Below are positions 45,379 to 54,459 of a stretch of 64,000 nucleotides of DNA, piece by piece (positions within the stretch are counted from its first letter, which is position 1; every line of letters starts with the position of its first letter). The notes beneath the pieces are model-generated. The model searched no databases, was not told where the DNA came from, and saw nothing but the letters and a program-made list of their open reading frames with translations. This DNA is from Smithella sp. Lineage in GTDB: Bacteria > Desulfobacterota > Syntrophia > Syntrophales > Smithellaceae. The stretch lies in contig JAAZHX010000292.1 of the NCBI GenBank assembly GCA_012510495.1, positions 21,491 to 85,490 on the forward strand, in the 5' to 3' direction. The position numbers and the translations under genes are program-made.

Positions 45379-45408
45379 TTGACTTGTACCTGTTTTTTTC
45401 TGTATATT
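45379..45408 (+). promoter_or_regulatory. Sigma70-type promoter for hflX
   Basis: TTGACT at 45379-45384 and TATATT at 45403-45408 are 18 bp apart, about 87 bp before the proposed hflX start. The stretch from 45127 to 45378 contains no gene, only copies of a TTCAGCCT motif. Confidence 0.6.
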
Positions 45409-45494
45409 CCGGACACAGAGGTTGCCCGTCCTGACCAAGGGGGGGGTATCAAAATCCGGCGCGGATCATAGAATCATCAACAGGAAGACAAACT

Positions 45495-47168
45495 ATCAAT
45501 AAAATATTCGGCAATACTTCAGGCCTCGGCGCCCAGCAAATCAAATCCCTGGAACGGCTTTACCGGCGCGGCATTCCGCCGGAAAGCCTGATCAGCCATG
45601 ATCTTGCCCGGGAGATTTCATTTTTGTCCGGCTCGCTCAACCGGCAGATCGGCCTGCTGATTAACCGCAAAGGCGAGATCAGCATGGTCATCCTGGGCGA
45701 CCACAGGGGCATCTTCATCCCCGGCCTGGATGCTTTTCGCGCGGCGTCCACCCGCTTCAAGGGCCTGCGCCTGATCCACACGCATTTGAACGGCGCAGGC
45801 CTCTCGCCGGAGGATCTGACGGACCTGTCCCATCTGCGCCTGGATATGATAGGCGCTCTTCAGGTTCAGGAAGACGGCTCGCCCGGCAAGCTTTTCTGGG
45901 CGCATCTGATTCCCGAAAATCCGCAGGGCGCCTACTGGTTGATCCATGATCCCCAAGAACCGCACCGGATGAACCTCAACTTTTTATCTTTTATCACGGC
46001 GCTGGAAGACGAGTTTGCCCGCCGGCAGAAAAGCCGGCGAATTGACGCGGCGGAAAAAGCCATCCTGGTCCGGGTGGAAAAAAATCCCCCGGGAGACGCG
46101 GAAGCCTCGCTGGAAGAACTTCGGCAACTGGCTTCCACCTGCGGGGTGGAGGTTTTTGACGCACAGATTCAATACCGTGCGCAGCCGGATCCGAAATACC
46201 TGGTCGGCCGGGGCAAACTGTCGGACATTGATCTTCGGGCCACCCAAATCGGCGCAAACCTGCTCATCTTTGATCACGAACTGACGCCCGCGCAGGCGCG
46301 CTCCATCGGCGATTTTACCGGCCTGAAAATTATCGACCGCACGCAGGTGATTCTGGATATCTTTGCCCGTCGCGCGCACAGCCGCGAAGGAAAAATTCAG
46401 GTAGAGCTGGCGCAGCTCAAATATCTGCTGCCGCGCCTGGCGCACAAGGACACGTCGCTTTCCCGTCTGGCGGGAGGCATCGGCGGCGTGGGACCGGGCG
46501 AAACCAAGCTGGAAATCGACCGCCGCCGGATCCGTGAGCGCATCCACCGGCTGGAAAAGGATTTGAAATCCGTGGCCAGGTCGCACGGCCAGCGAAGGGG
46601 ACGGAGGGAAAAATCAGGCCTGCCGGTGATTTCCATTGTCGGCTACACCAACGCGGGCAAGTCCACGCTGCTCAATACCCTGACGAAAAGCGCCGTCCTG
46701 GCGGAAGACAAACTGTTTGCCACGCTCGATACGAAAAGCGCGAGACTGCGGTTTCCGCAAGACACGGAAGCCATCATTACCGACACCGTCGGGTTTATCC
46801 GGAACCTGCCCCGGCAATTGTTCAGCGCTTTTAGGGCAACGCTGGACGAGCTTCAGGAAGCGGATTTGCTCCTGCACGTCATTGATGTGAGCAGCAGCCG
46901 GTTTGAAGAACAGATATCGGCGGTCGAAAACATTCTGGAAGAGCTGGAAATCCACGACAAGCCGGGCATACGCGTTTTCAACAAGTCCGACCGCTTTCCC
47001 GACAAGGAACTTCTGCAAACCCTCTGCCGGCGCTTTGACGCCGTGGCCGTATCCGCCCCGGACAAAACGTCTCTCTTCGGACTGCTCCAAAAGATTGAAG
47101 CGGCGCTCCCTGACAAAAACTTTTCAGGCCGGAGAAATTATGATAGTGAGGCGGGGGATAGTGGATAG
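45495..47168 (+). CDS. hflX: GTPase HflX
   Basis: This ribosome-associated GTPase, which splits stalled or heat-stressed ribosomes, is 557 residues long from the proposed start. The amino part reads INKIFGNTSGLGAQQIKSLE and RLYRRGIPPESL, the typical start of HflX in this lineage. The nucleotide domain has VGYTNAGKSTLLNTL, DTVGFIRNLP and VFNKSDR. The usual GLY-rich helical linker GGIGGVGPGETKLEIDRR is present. No ATG, GTG or TTG precedes the conserved part in frame; an ATC at 45495 has an AGGAAGA site 6-12 bases upstream. The next usable start, TTG 45624, would lose the conserved beginning. The carboxyl end is formed by a GATAGTG repeat. Confidence 0.9.
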   Translation: MNKIFGNTSGLGAQQIKSLERLYRRGIPPESLISHDLAREISFLSGSLNRQIGLLINRKGEISMVILGDHRGIFIPGLDAFRAASTRFKGLRLIHTHLNGAGLSPEDLTDLSHLRLDMIGALQVQEDGSPGKLFWAHLIPENPQGAYWLIHDPQEPHRMNLNFLSFITALEDEFARRQKSRRIDAAEKAILVRVEKNPPGDAEASLEELRQLASTCGVEVFDAQIQYRAQPDPKYLVGRGKLSDIDLRATQIGANLLIFDHELTPAQARSIGDFTGLKIIDRTQVILDIFARRAHSREGKIQVELAQLKYLLPRLAHKDTSLSRLAGGIGGVGPGETKLEIDRRRIRERIHRLEKDLKSVARSHGQRRGRREKSGLPVISIVGYTNAGKSTLLNTLTKSAVLAEDKLFATLDTKSARLRFPQDTEAIITDTVGFIRNLPRQLFSAFRATLDELQEADLLLHVIDVSSSRFEEQISAVENILEELEIHDKPGIRVFNKSDRFPDKELLQTLCRRFDAVAVSAPDKTSLFGLLQKIEAALPDKNFSGRRNYDSEAGDSG

Positions 47169-47344
47169 TGGATAGTGGCTGGTGGATGTAGCACGGAAGG
47201 AACGCTCGCGAGTGTTCCCTGCTGGAGCATGCGGGATTGTCGAGGGGTGAACCAACCAAATCATAAGTGCAAGGCAATGAGGGATGGGCGACAAGTAAAA
47301 ACCTGTCCCGGTGAGCTTGCCTAACCATGAAGGGAAAAGGAAAA

Positions 47345-49297
47345 ATGCTGAAAACAAGATACGTCATCGTTGTTTGGGCTGTCGTGTTTTTTGCGGCGAA
47401 TGTTTTGGCGGCCGAAAAATCGATTACCATCGTGCACACCAATGACATGCACTCGCATTTCCAGGGCTTTTCGCCGGAAATTGACTATCAGCCCTTCAAA
47501 GTCAACGCCGATGAGACCGTCGGCGGCTGGTCGCGCGTGGCCGCCGTCATCCAAAAAATCAAAAGAGAAAAATCCAATCCCGTCTTGGTCGTGGATGCGG
47601 GCGATTACACCATGGGATCGTTTTTTCACATGCTGAACCGGGAGGAGGCTTTTGAACTTCGCCTGCTGAAAGACATGGGCTATGACGTCGTTGCGCTGGG
47701 CAACCATGAATTCGATCTCAAGCCGACGGGCTTGGCCGCCACCCTCCGGACAGCCAAAGCCAGGGGCGGCGCGCCTCAGATTGTTTTCGCCAACGCTGTA
47801 TTTGACCGCCAAAAGCCGCAGCTGGCGGATCTGGAAGACGCGTTTTCGGAAGCCGGCGTAAAAAGCCATACGATTCTGGAGCGCGGCGGACTGAAGATCG
47901 GCGTCTTCGGAATTCTGGGAAAAGACGCCATCGAGGTCTCGCCTTTCGCCAAACCCCTGAAATTCCGCGATCCCATTCAAACGGCTCAGGAAATGGTGAA
48001 TATCCTCCGGGACCGGGAAAAAGCGGACTTGGTGATCTGTCTGTCGCACAGCGGACTCCGCGACAACCCCAAAAAATCAGAAGACCAAATCCTGGCCGCG
48101 GAAGTCAGGGGCATTGACGTTATCGTGAGCGGGCACACGCACACCAACCTGGAAAAACCGATTCTCGTCAACGATACGATCATCGTCCAGGCCGGGAGTT
48201 ACGGAAGATTCGTCGGCGTTCTGGACATCATACAGGAGGCAGGCCGGACGACGCTGAAAGACTACACCCTCGTCCCCGCCAACAGTTCCGTTGCCGGAGA
48301 CCCAAAAATTCAGAAGACAATCGACGCCTTCAAACAGCAGTTGAACGCGCGGCTCCTGAATCCGAAAAATTTGTCTTACGATCAGATCGTCGCTGAAACC
48401 GCGTGGGATTTGAAGATCGATGCAACGGAATCGCCGCTGGGCAATCTGCTGGCCGATTCCATTCGCTGGTCCGTCAACCGGGTTTCGTTCGATCCCAATG
48501 ACCCGACAAGCGCCGTGGTGGTCGCCGTCGAATCCAACGGCGTCATCCGGGACTGGCTGCTGCGGGGAAAAACCGGAATGATCACCGTAGGCGATTTGTT
48601 CCGCACGATTCCGCTGGGCATCGGCGTGGACGATACCATGGGCTACCCGCTGATTTCCTTTTACCTGTACGGCTATGAACTCAAAAGAGCGCTGGAAATT
48701 CTGACCAGCGTCCGGCCGCTCAAGAGCAATGACGACTATTATCTGCAAGTCTCCGGACTCCGCTTTACCTACAATCCCCGCCGGGTCTATTTCGACCGTG
48801 TCACCGCCATAGAAATCGGCGGCGAGGAAGAAGGATACCGGCCTTTGGATTATAGCCGGTCCAACCGGCAACTTTACCGGGTTGCCGCCAATATTTACAA
48901 TGCGACGTTTTTAAAAATCGTGGGCCGGTTTACCTATTCGCTTTTGGAAATCGCTCCGAAAGACAAAAACGGTAAACCTCTGGAAAATCTCTCCGAGGCG
49001 CTCGTTGACGCAGATCCTTCTGTGCCCGGCATCCAGGAGCTGAAAGAATGGGAAGGCGTTCTCCGGTATGTCCAGTCCTTTCCGGACGTCAACGGCAACG
49101 GCATCCCTGATCTGCCGGAAAAATATTCCGGCAAACTCGGACGTATCGTGGAGAGGCCCAGTTGCAATCCGGTTCATCTGTTTGCAAGGCCCGCCACTCC
49201 GACGGTGATTGTGCTGGCCGCCGCGGGCGTTGTTTTATTGTTGATTGTTGCAGCGGTTATGGTAAGAAAAGGTCGAAGGCGGAAGGCGGAAAACTGA
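47345..49297 (+). CDS. 5'-nucleotidase/UshA-like metallophosphatase with a carboxyl-terminal membrane anchor
   Basis: This 650-residue exported protein has a signal peptide (TRYVIVVWAVVFFAANVLAA) and a calcineurin-like phosphatase domain with the metal ligands in VHTNDMHSHF, VVDAGDYT, LGNHEFD and VSGHTHTN. The 5'-nucleotidase carboxyl domain follows (ESNGVIRDWLLRGKTG). Near the end PTVIVLAAAGVVLLLIVAAV is a membrane anchor followed by a basic tail. Such enzymes release nucleosides from nucleotides outside the cytoplasmic membrane. ATG 47345 has AAAGGA before it; ATG 47327 is the alternative. The last residues (GRRRKAEN) are encoded by a repeat that borders the next fragment. Confidence 0.87.
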   Translation: MLKTRYVIVVWAVVFFAANVLAAEKSITIVHTNDMHSHFQGFSPEIDYQPFKVNADETVGGWSRVAAVIQKIKREKSNPVLVVDAGDYTMGSFFHMLNREEAFELRLLKDMGYDVVALGNHEFDLKPTGLAATLRTAKARGGAPQIVFANAVFDRQKPQLADLEDAFSEAGVKSHTILERGGLKIGVFGILGKDAIEVSPFAKPLKFRDPIQTAQEMVNILRDREKADLVICLSHSGLRDNPKKSEDQILAAEVRGIDVIVSGHTHTNLEKPILVNDTIIVQAGSYGRFVGVLDIIQEAGRTTLKDYTLVPANSSVAGDPKIQKTIDAFKQQLNARLLNPKNLSYDQIVAETAWDLKIDATESPLGNLLADSIRWSVNRVSFDPNDPTSAVVVAVESNGVIRDWLLRGKTGMITVGDLFRTIPLGIGVDDTMGYPLISFYLYGYELKRALEILTSVRPLKSNDDYYLQVSGLRFTYNPRRVYFDRVTAIEIGGEEEGYRPLDYSRSNRQLYRVAANIYNATFLKIVGRFTYSLLEIAPKDKNGKPLENLSEALVDADPSVPGIQELKEWEGVLRYVQSFPDVNGNGIPDLPEKYSGKLGRIVERPSCNPVHLFARPATPTVIVLAAAGVVLLLIVAAVMVRKGRRRKAEN

Positions 49298-49455
49298 AGA
49301 TTGCATTCGGTTTCTTAAGAGAACTGCGTTATCAGTTGAATTTATCCCAGCGGCTGGGCTTCCTGAAAAATGGAGCATTATTAAGTATTGAACCAAAAGT
49401 TACTGAAACTGAAAAAGTGCTGAACGGCTTGATCAAATCTTTGCAAAGAGATTAA
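49291..49455 (+). pseudogene. Four-helix-bundle (23S intervening-sequence type) protein, carboxyl-terminal scrap
   Basis: The frame reads LKIAFGFLRELRYQLNLSQR, LGFLKNGALLSIE and ETEKVLNGLIKSLQ, which is the last two helices of the S23/four-helix-bundle family. The amino half is missing. Copies of a GAAGGC/CTTCAG motif in opposite orientation lie at about 49273-49298 and 49460-49480 on either side. Confidence 0.75.
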
Positions 49456-49501
49456 TGTTCCACCTTCAGTCTTCAGCCTAACCCCCTCAGGATGTTTTAA
49501 C

Positions 49502-50062
49502 ATGAACAAAGAGTTTATTGCCATCCGCTGGCACGGACGCGGCGGCCAGGGCGCGATCACGGCGGCCAAGATTGTGGCCGCCGTCGCATTCGTTTCCGGC
49601 TATGCGGGCGTGGTCATGGCGCCGACCTTCGGCACCGAGCGCAGAGGCGCGCCGGTCATGACGTCCCTGAAAATTTCGAAGACGAAAATATACGATCTGT
49701 CGCCCATCGAAACGCCGGACATCGTCGTCGTCCTGGACCATCTACTCCTCAAGGAGGCGGATGTCACCCACGGCCTCAAGCCCGGCGGCATCATCGTCCT
49801 GAACACGCCGATGGCCCACGAATTCTATCATTTTCAGGATTACCGGCTGGCCACCGCGGATGTCACGGCCATATCGGTGGAAGCGGGCCTGCCGCACGGC
49901 ATGGTCAACACCGGCATTATCGGCTCCCTGGAAAAAGCCACGAACCTCTTGGGAATCGACCTTTTGGTTTCAGGCATCGAAGACGAATTTCGTACAAGAA
50001 AACCGACAAAGAACTCCCTGGCGGCTAAACTCGCCTACGAGAGAACCGTGGCGGGAGGCTGA
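49502..50062 (+). CDS. 2-oxoacid:ferredoxin oxidoreductase, gamma subunit (cluster 1)
   Basis: This 186-residue subunit belongs to the pyruvate/2-oxoglutarate/indolepyruvate:ferredoxin oxidoreductase family. The GRGGQGAITAAKIVA motif and GTERRGAPVM are the gamma signatures that help bind CoA and close the active site. It starts an operon of gamma, delta, alpha and beta subunits separated by 2-9 bp. The substrate, probably pyruvate, 2-oxoglutarate or a branched 2-oxoacid, cannot be told from this subunit. Confidence 0.9.
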   Translation: MNKEFIAIRWHGRGGQGAITAAKIVAAVAFVSGYAGVVMAPTFGTERRGAPVMTSLKISKTKIYDLSPIETPDIVVVLDHLLLKEADVTHGLKPGGIIVLNTPMAHEFYHFQDYRLATADVTAISVEAGLPHGMVNTGIIGSLEKATNLLGIDLLVSGIEDEFRTRKPTKNSLAAKLAYERTVAGG

Positions 50063-50064
50063 AC

Positions 50065-50373
50065 ATGGGAACCCGAAATTATCGAAGAAAAACGTCACAC
50101 AGCGAACACGGGGCGGGAGACGGCGGAAGGACGGGGTCCTGGAGGGTGGAGCGGCCGGTTCTCGACCCAAGCCTCTGCATTCCCTGCAAGAGAAACAAAG
50201 AAGCCTGCTTTATCTGCTGGCTGTTCTGTCCCGACGTCGTGATCTCGCGGACGATTCCGCCCACCATCAACCTGGAATACTGCAAGGGCTGTGGCATCTG
50301 CGCCGAAGAATGCCCCACCAAGGCCATAACCATGGTGGATGAAGCCAAATTCGCGGAAGAAGACAAGGAGTAG
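50065..50373 (+). CDS. 2-oxoacid:ferredoxin oxidoreductase, delta (ferredoxin) subunit, variant first cluster (cluster 1)
   Basis: This 102-residue subunit carries two 4Fe-4S clusters. The second motif is normal: CKGCGICAEECPTKAI. The first reads CIPCKRNKEACFICWLFCP, in which four extra residues separate the second and third cysteines relative to the usual CxxCxxCxxxCP. An unusual basic, Gly-rich leader of about 28 residues precedes it. The insertion could change the cluster potential or fold. It is two bases after the gamma gene. Confidence 0.88.
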   Translation: MGTRNYRRKTSHSEHGAGDGGRTGSWRVERPVLDPSLCIPCKRNKEACFICWLFCPDVVISRTIPPTINLEYCKGCGICAEECPTKAITMVDEAKFAEEDKE

Positions 50374-50378
50374 AGGCC

Positions 50379-51578
50379 ATGCATATCATCGAAAACGGAA
50401 ACGCGGCGGCGGCTCTGGGCGTCAAACTCTGCCGCGCCAGTGTGATCGCGGCCTATCCCATCACTCCTCAGACGCCGCTCACGGAAAAGCTCTCCGAGTA
50501 CGTCGAATCCGGCGGGATGAAGGCGGAATATATTCCCGTGGAAAGCGAGCACTCCGCGCTGGCGGTCTGCATTGCCGCCTCCTCCGCCGGCGCTCGGGCG
50601 TTTACGGCCACCAGCGCCAACGGGCTTTTATACATGCACGAGCAGGTGCAGTGGGCGTCGGGCGCGCGGCTGCCGATTGTCATGTGCGTGGTCAACCGGG
50701 CGGTGGGGGCGCCTTGGAATGTCTGGAACGATCAGCAGGATTCCATCTCGCAGCGGGACACGGGCTGGATACAGATCTACTGCGCGGATCACCAGCAGAT
50801 TATCGACACGGTCATCAAAGCTTACTGGCTGGCCGAGCAGGTGAGCATTCCCGTCATGGTCTGCTACGACGGATATATTTTATCCCACACGTTTATGCCG
50901 TTTGATCTCCCCGATCAGGAAATGGTGGATGCTTTTCTGCCGTCGTTCCAGCCGGATTACTTTCTCGATCCCCAGCATCCGGCCAACCTCAATACGGTGA
51001 CGCTGCCGGATGTGCGGATGGACGTCAAAGGCGAGCTGGCCCACGGATACATGGAAATCCGCTGCCTGCTGCAGGAAGATCTGCGCAAAACGCTCCAAAC
51101 CGCGGCCGAGGCGGAAAGGCGCTTTGCCGGCATCTTCAACCGCGGCGCCGATCCCTACATCGAACCGTACCGCTGCGACGACGCGGAGCACGTCGCCGTC
51201 GGCCTGGGATCGATCACCTACCAGATGCGCGTTTGCGTGGACCAGTTGAGAACGGAAGGAATCAAAATCGGCGTGATGGGCGTTCGCTATTACCGCCCGT
51301 TTCCGGATGAGGCGCTCGCGGCGGCCCTGAAAGGGAAAAAAGGCGTGATCGTCGTCGAAAAGGCGCTGAGCTACGGATATGAGGGTGCCCTGATGTCGGA
51401 TTTGAAGTCGGCGCTTTACGAACACCTGGCCGGAACCGGATCGCTGCCGGTCGTCCAGAATTTCATCGCGGGAATCGGCGGCCGCGAAATTCGAACCGAT
51501 GATTTGACGCAAACCCTCCGTTTTGCAACAAAGGGCCGTGTTTCCCAAGAGCCCCTCTGGATCGGGCTTCGGCTATAG
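50379..51578 (+). CDS. 2-oxoacid:ferredoxin oxidoreductase, alpha subunit (cluster 1)
   Basis: This 399-residue subunit has the pyrimidine-type domain: AAYPITPQTPLTEKLSEYV, VESEHSALAVCIAAS, GARAFTATSANGLLYMHEQV and a carboxyl domain with GVRYYRPFPDEAL. It forms the active site with the beta subunit. Confidence 0.92.
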   Translation: MHIIENGNAAAALGVKLCRASVIAAYPITPQTPLTEKLSEYVESGGMKAEYIPVESEHSALAVCIAASSAGARAFTATSANGLLYMHEQVQWASGARLPIVMCVVNRAVGAPWNVWNDQQDSISQRDTGWIQIYCADHQQIIDTVIKAYWLAEQVSIPVMVCYDGYILSHTFMPFDLPDQEMVDAFLPSFQPDYFLDPQHPANLNTVTLPDVRMDVKGELAHGYMEIRCLLQEDLRKTLQTAAEAERRFAGIFNRGADPYIEPYRCDDAEHVAVGLGSITYQMRVCVDQLRTEGIKIGVMGVRYYRPFPDEALAAALKGKKGVIVVEKALSYGYEGALMSDLKSALYEHLAGTGSLPVVQNFIAGIGGREIRTDDLTQTLRFATKGRVSQEPLWIGLRL

Positions 51579-51587
51579 GAGAATGCC

Positions 51588-52490
51588 ATGCAGGCGAAAT
51601 CAACCATTTTAAGTTTACCGACGGAAGAACTGGTCCATCCGGGAACCAGGGCATGCACAGGCTGCGGCCTGTCCATCGCCTATCGGGTAGGGCTGAAAGC
51701 CCTGGGCCGTGACACGATCCTGGTGGTGCCGCCCAGTTGCCTTACCGTGCTGCAGGGGCTTTTCCCGGTGGCCTCGACGAAACTGCCCAGTCTGAACGTG
51801 ACATTCGCTTCAACGGCCGCCGCCGCCACGGGCATACTGGCCACGCTCAAAGCCCAGGGCAACGAGCACACCACGGTCGCCGGCTGGGCTGGCGACGGGG
51901 GAACCAGCGACATCGGCCTGCAAGCTTTGTCCGGCGCGGCGGAGCGCGGCGACAACTTCATTTACTTCTGCTACGACAACGAAGGCTATATGAACACGGG
52001 CGCGCAGCGCTCGGGAACGACGCCCATCGGCGCCATCACCGCAAACACGCCGTTCAAGGGAAAGCTTCAGCAAAAAAAAGATGTGCCGGCCATCATGGCC
52101 GCGCACCATTTAAGCTACGTCGCGGCCTGCTCCGCGGCCTACCCGCTGGACCTCTACGACAAAATCAAAAACTGCCTCGCGCTGCCCGGCACCAAGTATT
52201 TCCACATTCACATTCCCTGTCCGCCGGGATGGGGCTATGATCCGCGCTACGGAATCAAAATCGGGCGCCTTGCCGTGGAAACGGGCTACTATGACCTTTA
52301 TGAAATTGTGAACGGTGAATTCAAACTGACGGCCGCCTCGGAAAAGCTGATCGAAAAGCGAAAGCTGGTCCCGGTCCGCGAATACTTCCGTGCTCAGTCC
52401 CGCTTCCGGAAGCTGACCGACGCGCAGATTGACGACATCCAGAAAACCATCGACGAGAAATGGGCGGGATATTACAAGCAAGACTACTAA
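51588..52490 (+). CDS. 2-oxoacid:ferredoxin oxidoreductase, beta (thiamine diphosphate) subunit (cluster 1)
   Basis: This 300-residue subunit binds ThDP and a 4Fe-4S cluster. The ThDP motif is GDGGTSDIGLQALSGAAERG, with CYDNEGYMNTGAQRSGTTP, and cluster cysteines are in RACTGCGLSIAYR and near PCPPGWGYD. It ends the operon; a strong terminator begins at the stop codon. The alpha-beta pair resembles the second cluster at 57564-59677, so the genome has at least two such enzymes. Confidence 0.92.
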   Translation: MQAKSTILSLPTEELVHPGTRACTGCGLSIAYRVGLKALGRDTILVVPPSCLTVLQGLFPVASTKLPSLNVTFASTAAAATGILATLKAQGNEHTTVAGWAGDGGTSDIGLQALSGAAERGDNFIYFCYDNEGYMNTGAQRSGTTPIGAITANTPFKGKLQQKKDVPAIMAAHHLSYVAACSAAYPLDLYDKIKNCLALPGTKYFHIHIPCPPGWGYDPRYGIKIGRLAVETGYYDLYEIVNGEFKLTAASEKLIEKRKLVPVREYFRAQSRFRKLTDAQIDDIQKTIDEKWAGYYKQDY

Positions 52491-52526
52491 ACATCTCTTT
52501 TTGGTTGCCCAAAAAGAGATGTTTTT
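52491..52526 (+). terminator. Rho-independent terminator of 2-oxoacid oxidoreductase cluster 1
   Basis: ACATCTCTTTTTGG (52491-52504) pairs with 52509-52522 around a 4-base loop, followed by TTTT. The stem begins directly after the stop codon. Confidence 0.92.
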
Positions 52527-52594
52527 GCTTTTCTGAAAAGCATTTTCAATAAAATAATGACGCCCTCGTAAAAAAGCTGACGGCTGCCATTCCT

Positions 52595-53512
52595 CTATCG
52601 GGCAGGCAAACGGCCTCCGGCGCTCAGTTTTTCCACGATATTCCGTATTTCAGGCAGCGCGGCCGTAGCCGCCTTTTCTCCCTCGAAGATCGCCTGGTTG
52701 AATTTCTCCATGTCGGTCGATCCGATTTCCTTCACGTTCGGACGGATGACGACATCGGCGTTTGTGAGCTGGGTGGCAACGTTTTTGGCGTACATGATGT
52801 TGAACGTTTTCTGCATGGTGTTCATCACTCCGCTGGGGGCGTCCTTGTCCAGGCCGCCGGAGATGTCCACGGCGATGACGACATCCGCGCCATACCGTCT
52901 GGCCACATCCACGGGCACCGGACTGACCACGCTGCCGTCAACATAAGTGTCCTTCCCGATCCTGACCGGCTGAAACACCCCCGGCACGCTGCAACTGGCG
53001 TGCACGGCGACGCCGGTGTTGCCCCTGCCGAACACCATTTCCTCGCCGGTGCCGACGTTGGTCGCCACGGCGTAAAAAGGAATTTTGAGCTTCTCGATGG
53101 GGGCATGGTTTACAGCGGCATTGATGAAACGCTCGAGCTTTTCCCCTTTGATGAGTCCACCCTTCCAGATCTTCCAGTCGTAGTCGATCACCTTGTCTTT
53201 TTCCATCTTCATGGCAATCGCCTGCAGTTCGAAACCGTTTTTGCCCGACGCGTAAAGGCTTCCCACGACGCTGCCGGCGCTGGCACCCACCACCATGTGA
53301 ACGGGAACCTGCTGGGCTTCCAGAACTTTCAGAACACCGATATGCGCAAAGCCCTTGGAGGCGCCGGCCCCCAGGACGACGGCAATTCTGGCCGGCTGGA
53401 CGGGCTTTGCGGTAAACATCGAGCAGGCGGCCAGAAGCGCCGCCATAAAAAACAACAGCACCGGAAGACGGGCTGCCGCAAACCAGCGATCAATCAGAGA
53501 ATTTAATTTCAT
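52595..53512 (-). CDS. Patatin-like phospholipase lipoprotein (RssA-like)
   Basis: This 305-residue lipoprotein has a signal peptide with lipobox LLAAC (Cys30) and a patatin domain with the oxyanion block VVLGAGASKGFAHIG, the nucleophile Ser78 in GASAGS, and the catalytic aspartate in YVDGSVVSP. It is probably an envelope esterase or phospholipase. The ATG at 53510-53512 with AAAGG upstream is chosen; an ATG at 53539 would add 9 residues. Confidence 0.87.
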   Translation of the reverse strand: MKLNSLIDRWFAAARLPVLLFFMAALLAACSMFTAKPVQPARIAVVLGAGASKGFAHIGVLKVLEAQQVPVHMVVGASAGSVVGSLYASGKNGFELQAIAMKMEKDKVIDYDWKIWKGGLIKGEKLERFINAAVNHAPIEKLKIPFYAVATNVGTGEEMVFGRGNTGVAVHASCSVPGVFQPVRIGKDTYVDGSVVSPVPVDVARRYGADVVIAVDISGGLDKDAPSGVMNTMQKTFNIMYAKNVATQLTNADVVIRPNVKEIGSTDMEKFNQAIFEGEKAATAALPEIRNIVEKLSAGGRLPAR

Positions 53513-53626
53513 AAGACCTTTATGTTTTCTCCTCATCAACAGGTGGTTTTCTGTAAAACCCCGGGCGTCGTTATACTGCAGCTTGCGTAAAATGGCAATG
53601 GGATGTTGGGGTTCCCGGCCGCTGTC

Positions 53627-54322
53627 TCATTTCCATGCTTTTACCATGACATAGGGACAGGCGGCGACCGGCCTACGTTCGACCGGATGAAATCCGGCCC
53701 GGATCGCTGCGTCCGCCAGTTGATCTTCCGACAGGCTCTGACCGAAGACGACGTGGCGCAGTCCCCAAAAAAGAAGACCTTCCGGCACAAAAGGGATGGG
53801 AAAGCGTTTGACGAATTGCCGGAGTTCGTCGTCCGGCGTCTCCCGGTCCGTTTCCGCGATCATCAGGCAGCCGCCCGGTTTGATCACCCGCCGCAGCTCA
53901 GTCAGCCCCCGATGAGGATCGGACCAGTGCTTGATCGATCCCACGCTGACCGCCGCGTCAAAGACCGCTTCCTGAAACGGCAGATTCAGAACATTGTTCT
54001 GCCGGAAAAAACAGTTGAAGATTTTTTTCTCACGGCGGTAGCACTCGGCCCTGCGAACCTGCATCCGGGAGTAATCGATTCCCGTAAACCGGGCGTCCGG
54101 ATGAAGCTCTGCGAGCAGAAGCGACAGGTGCCCCCGGCCCGCGCCCGCCTCGAGGATCTGTGCTTGCTTTTGCAGGGTCAGCTCTTCCGCGATGGATTGG
54201 TAGAGTCCGTCAATCAGTGGGTATATTCTCGTGTTGTAAAGGGATCCCATGACATCCCAGACGAGGCGCGCGTCGCGCAGACGGGTCAAAAGCCGGATCA
54301 TCCAATGGCTCAAATTCTTCAT
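53627..54322 (-). CDS. SAM-dependent class I methyltransferase
   Basis: This 231-residue Rossmann-fold methylase has motif I ILEAGAGRGHLSLLLAEL, FTGIDYSRMQV (SAM ribose), and VGSIKHWSDPHRGLTELRRV, the post-motif region of ubiquinone/menaquinone-type methylases. The acceptor is unknown. ATG 54320-54322 has GGGAGGAAAGGG upstream. Confidence 0.85.
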   Translation of the reverse strand: MKNLSHWMIRLLTRLRDARLVWDVMGSLYNTRIYPLIDGLYQSIAEELTLQKQAQILEAGAGRGHLSLLLAELHPDARFTGIDYSRMQVRRAECYRREKKIFNCFFRQNNVLNLPFQEAVFDAAVSVGSIKHWSDPHRGLTELRRVIKPGGCLMIAETDRETPDDELRQFVKRFPIPFVPEGLLFWGLRHVVFGQSLSEDQLADAAIRAGFHPVERRPVAACPYVMVKAWK

Positions 54323-54390
54323 GCGGCCCTTTCCTCCCGGACGAATGTCGTTGTTGTCGGGGAGCGCCTCCATCAATGCGGGGTTTCCTT

Positions 54391-54424
54391 AAAAAGCCCG
54401 GCCTGAAAATTTCAGAGCCGGGCT
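54391..54424 (-). terminator. Terminator at the end of the seven-gene oxidoreductase/diaphorase operon
   Basis: On the minus strand AGCCCGGCT-type arms (54417-54424 with 54395-54402) are followed by TTTTT (54391-54395 read in reverse). The plus strand also has a T-run (54426-54431), so it may act both ways. Confidence 0.75.
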
Positions 54425-54459
54425 CGTTTTTTAGAGGGAAGGGGCAAGATGTAAACCGT

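Noticed and set aside
47157-47177. Tandem GATAGTG repeat as a phase-variable switch of hflX
   Set aside because: Only three copies of a 7-mer are present, at the very end of the gene, so slippage would change just the last residues.
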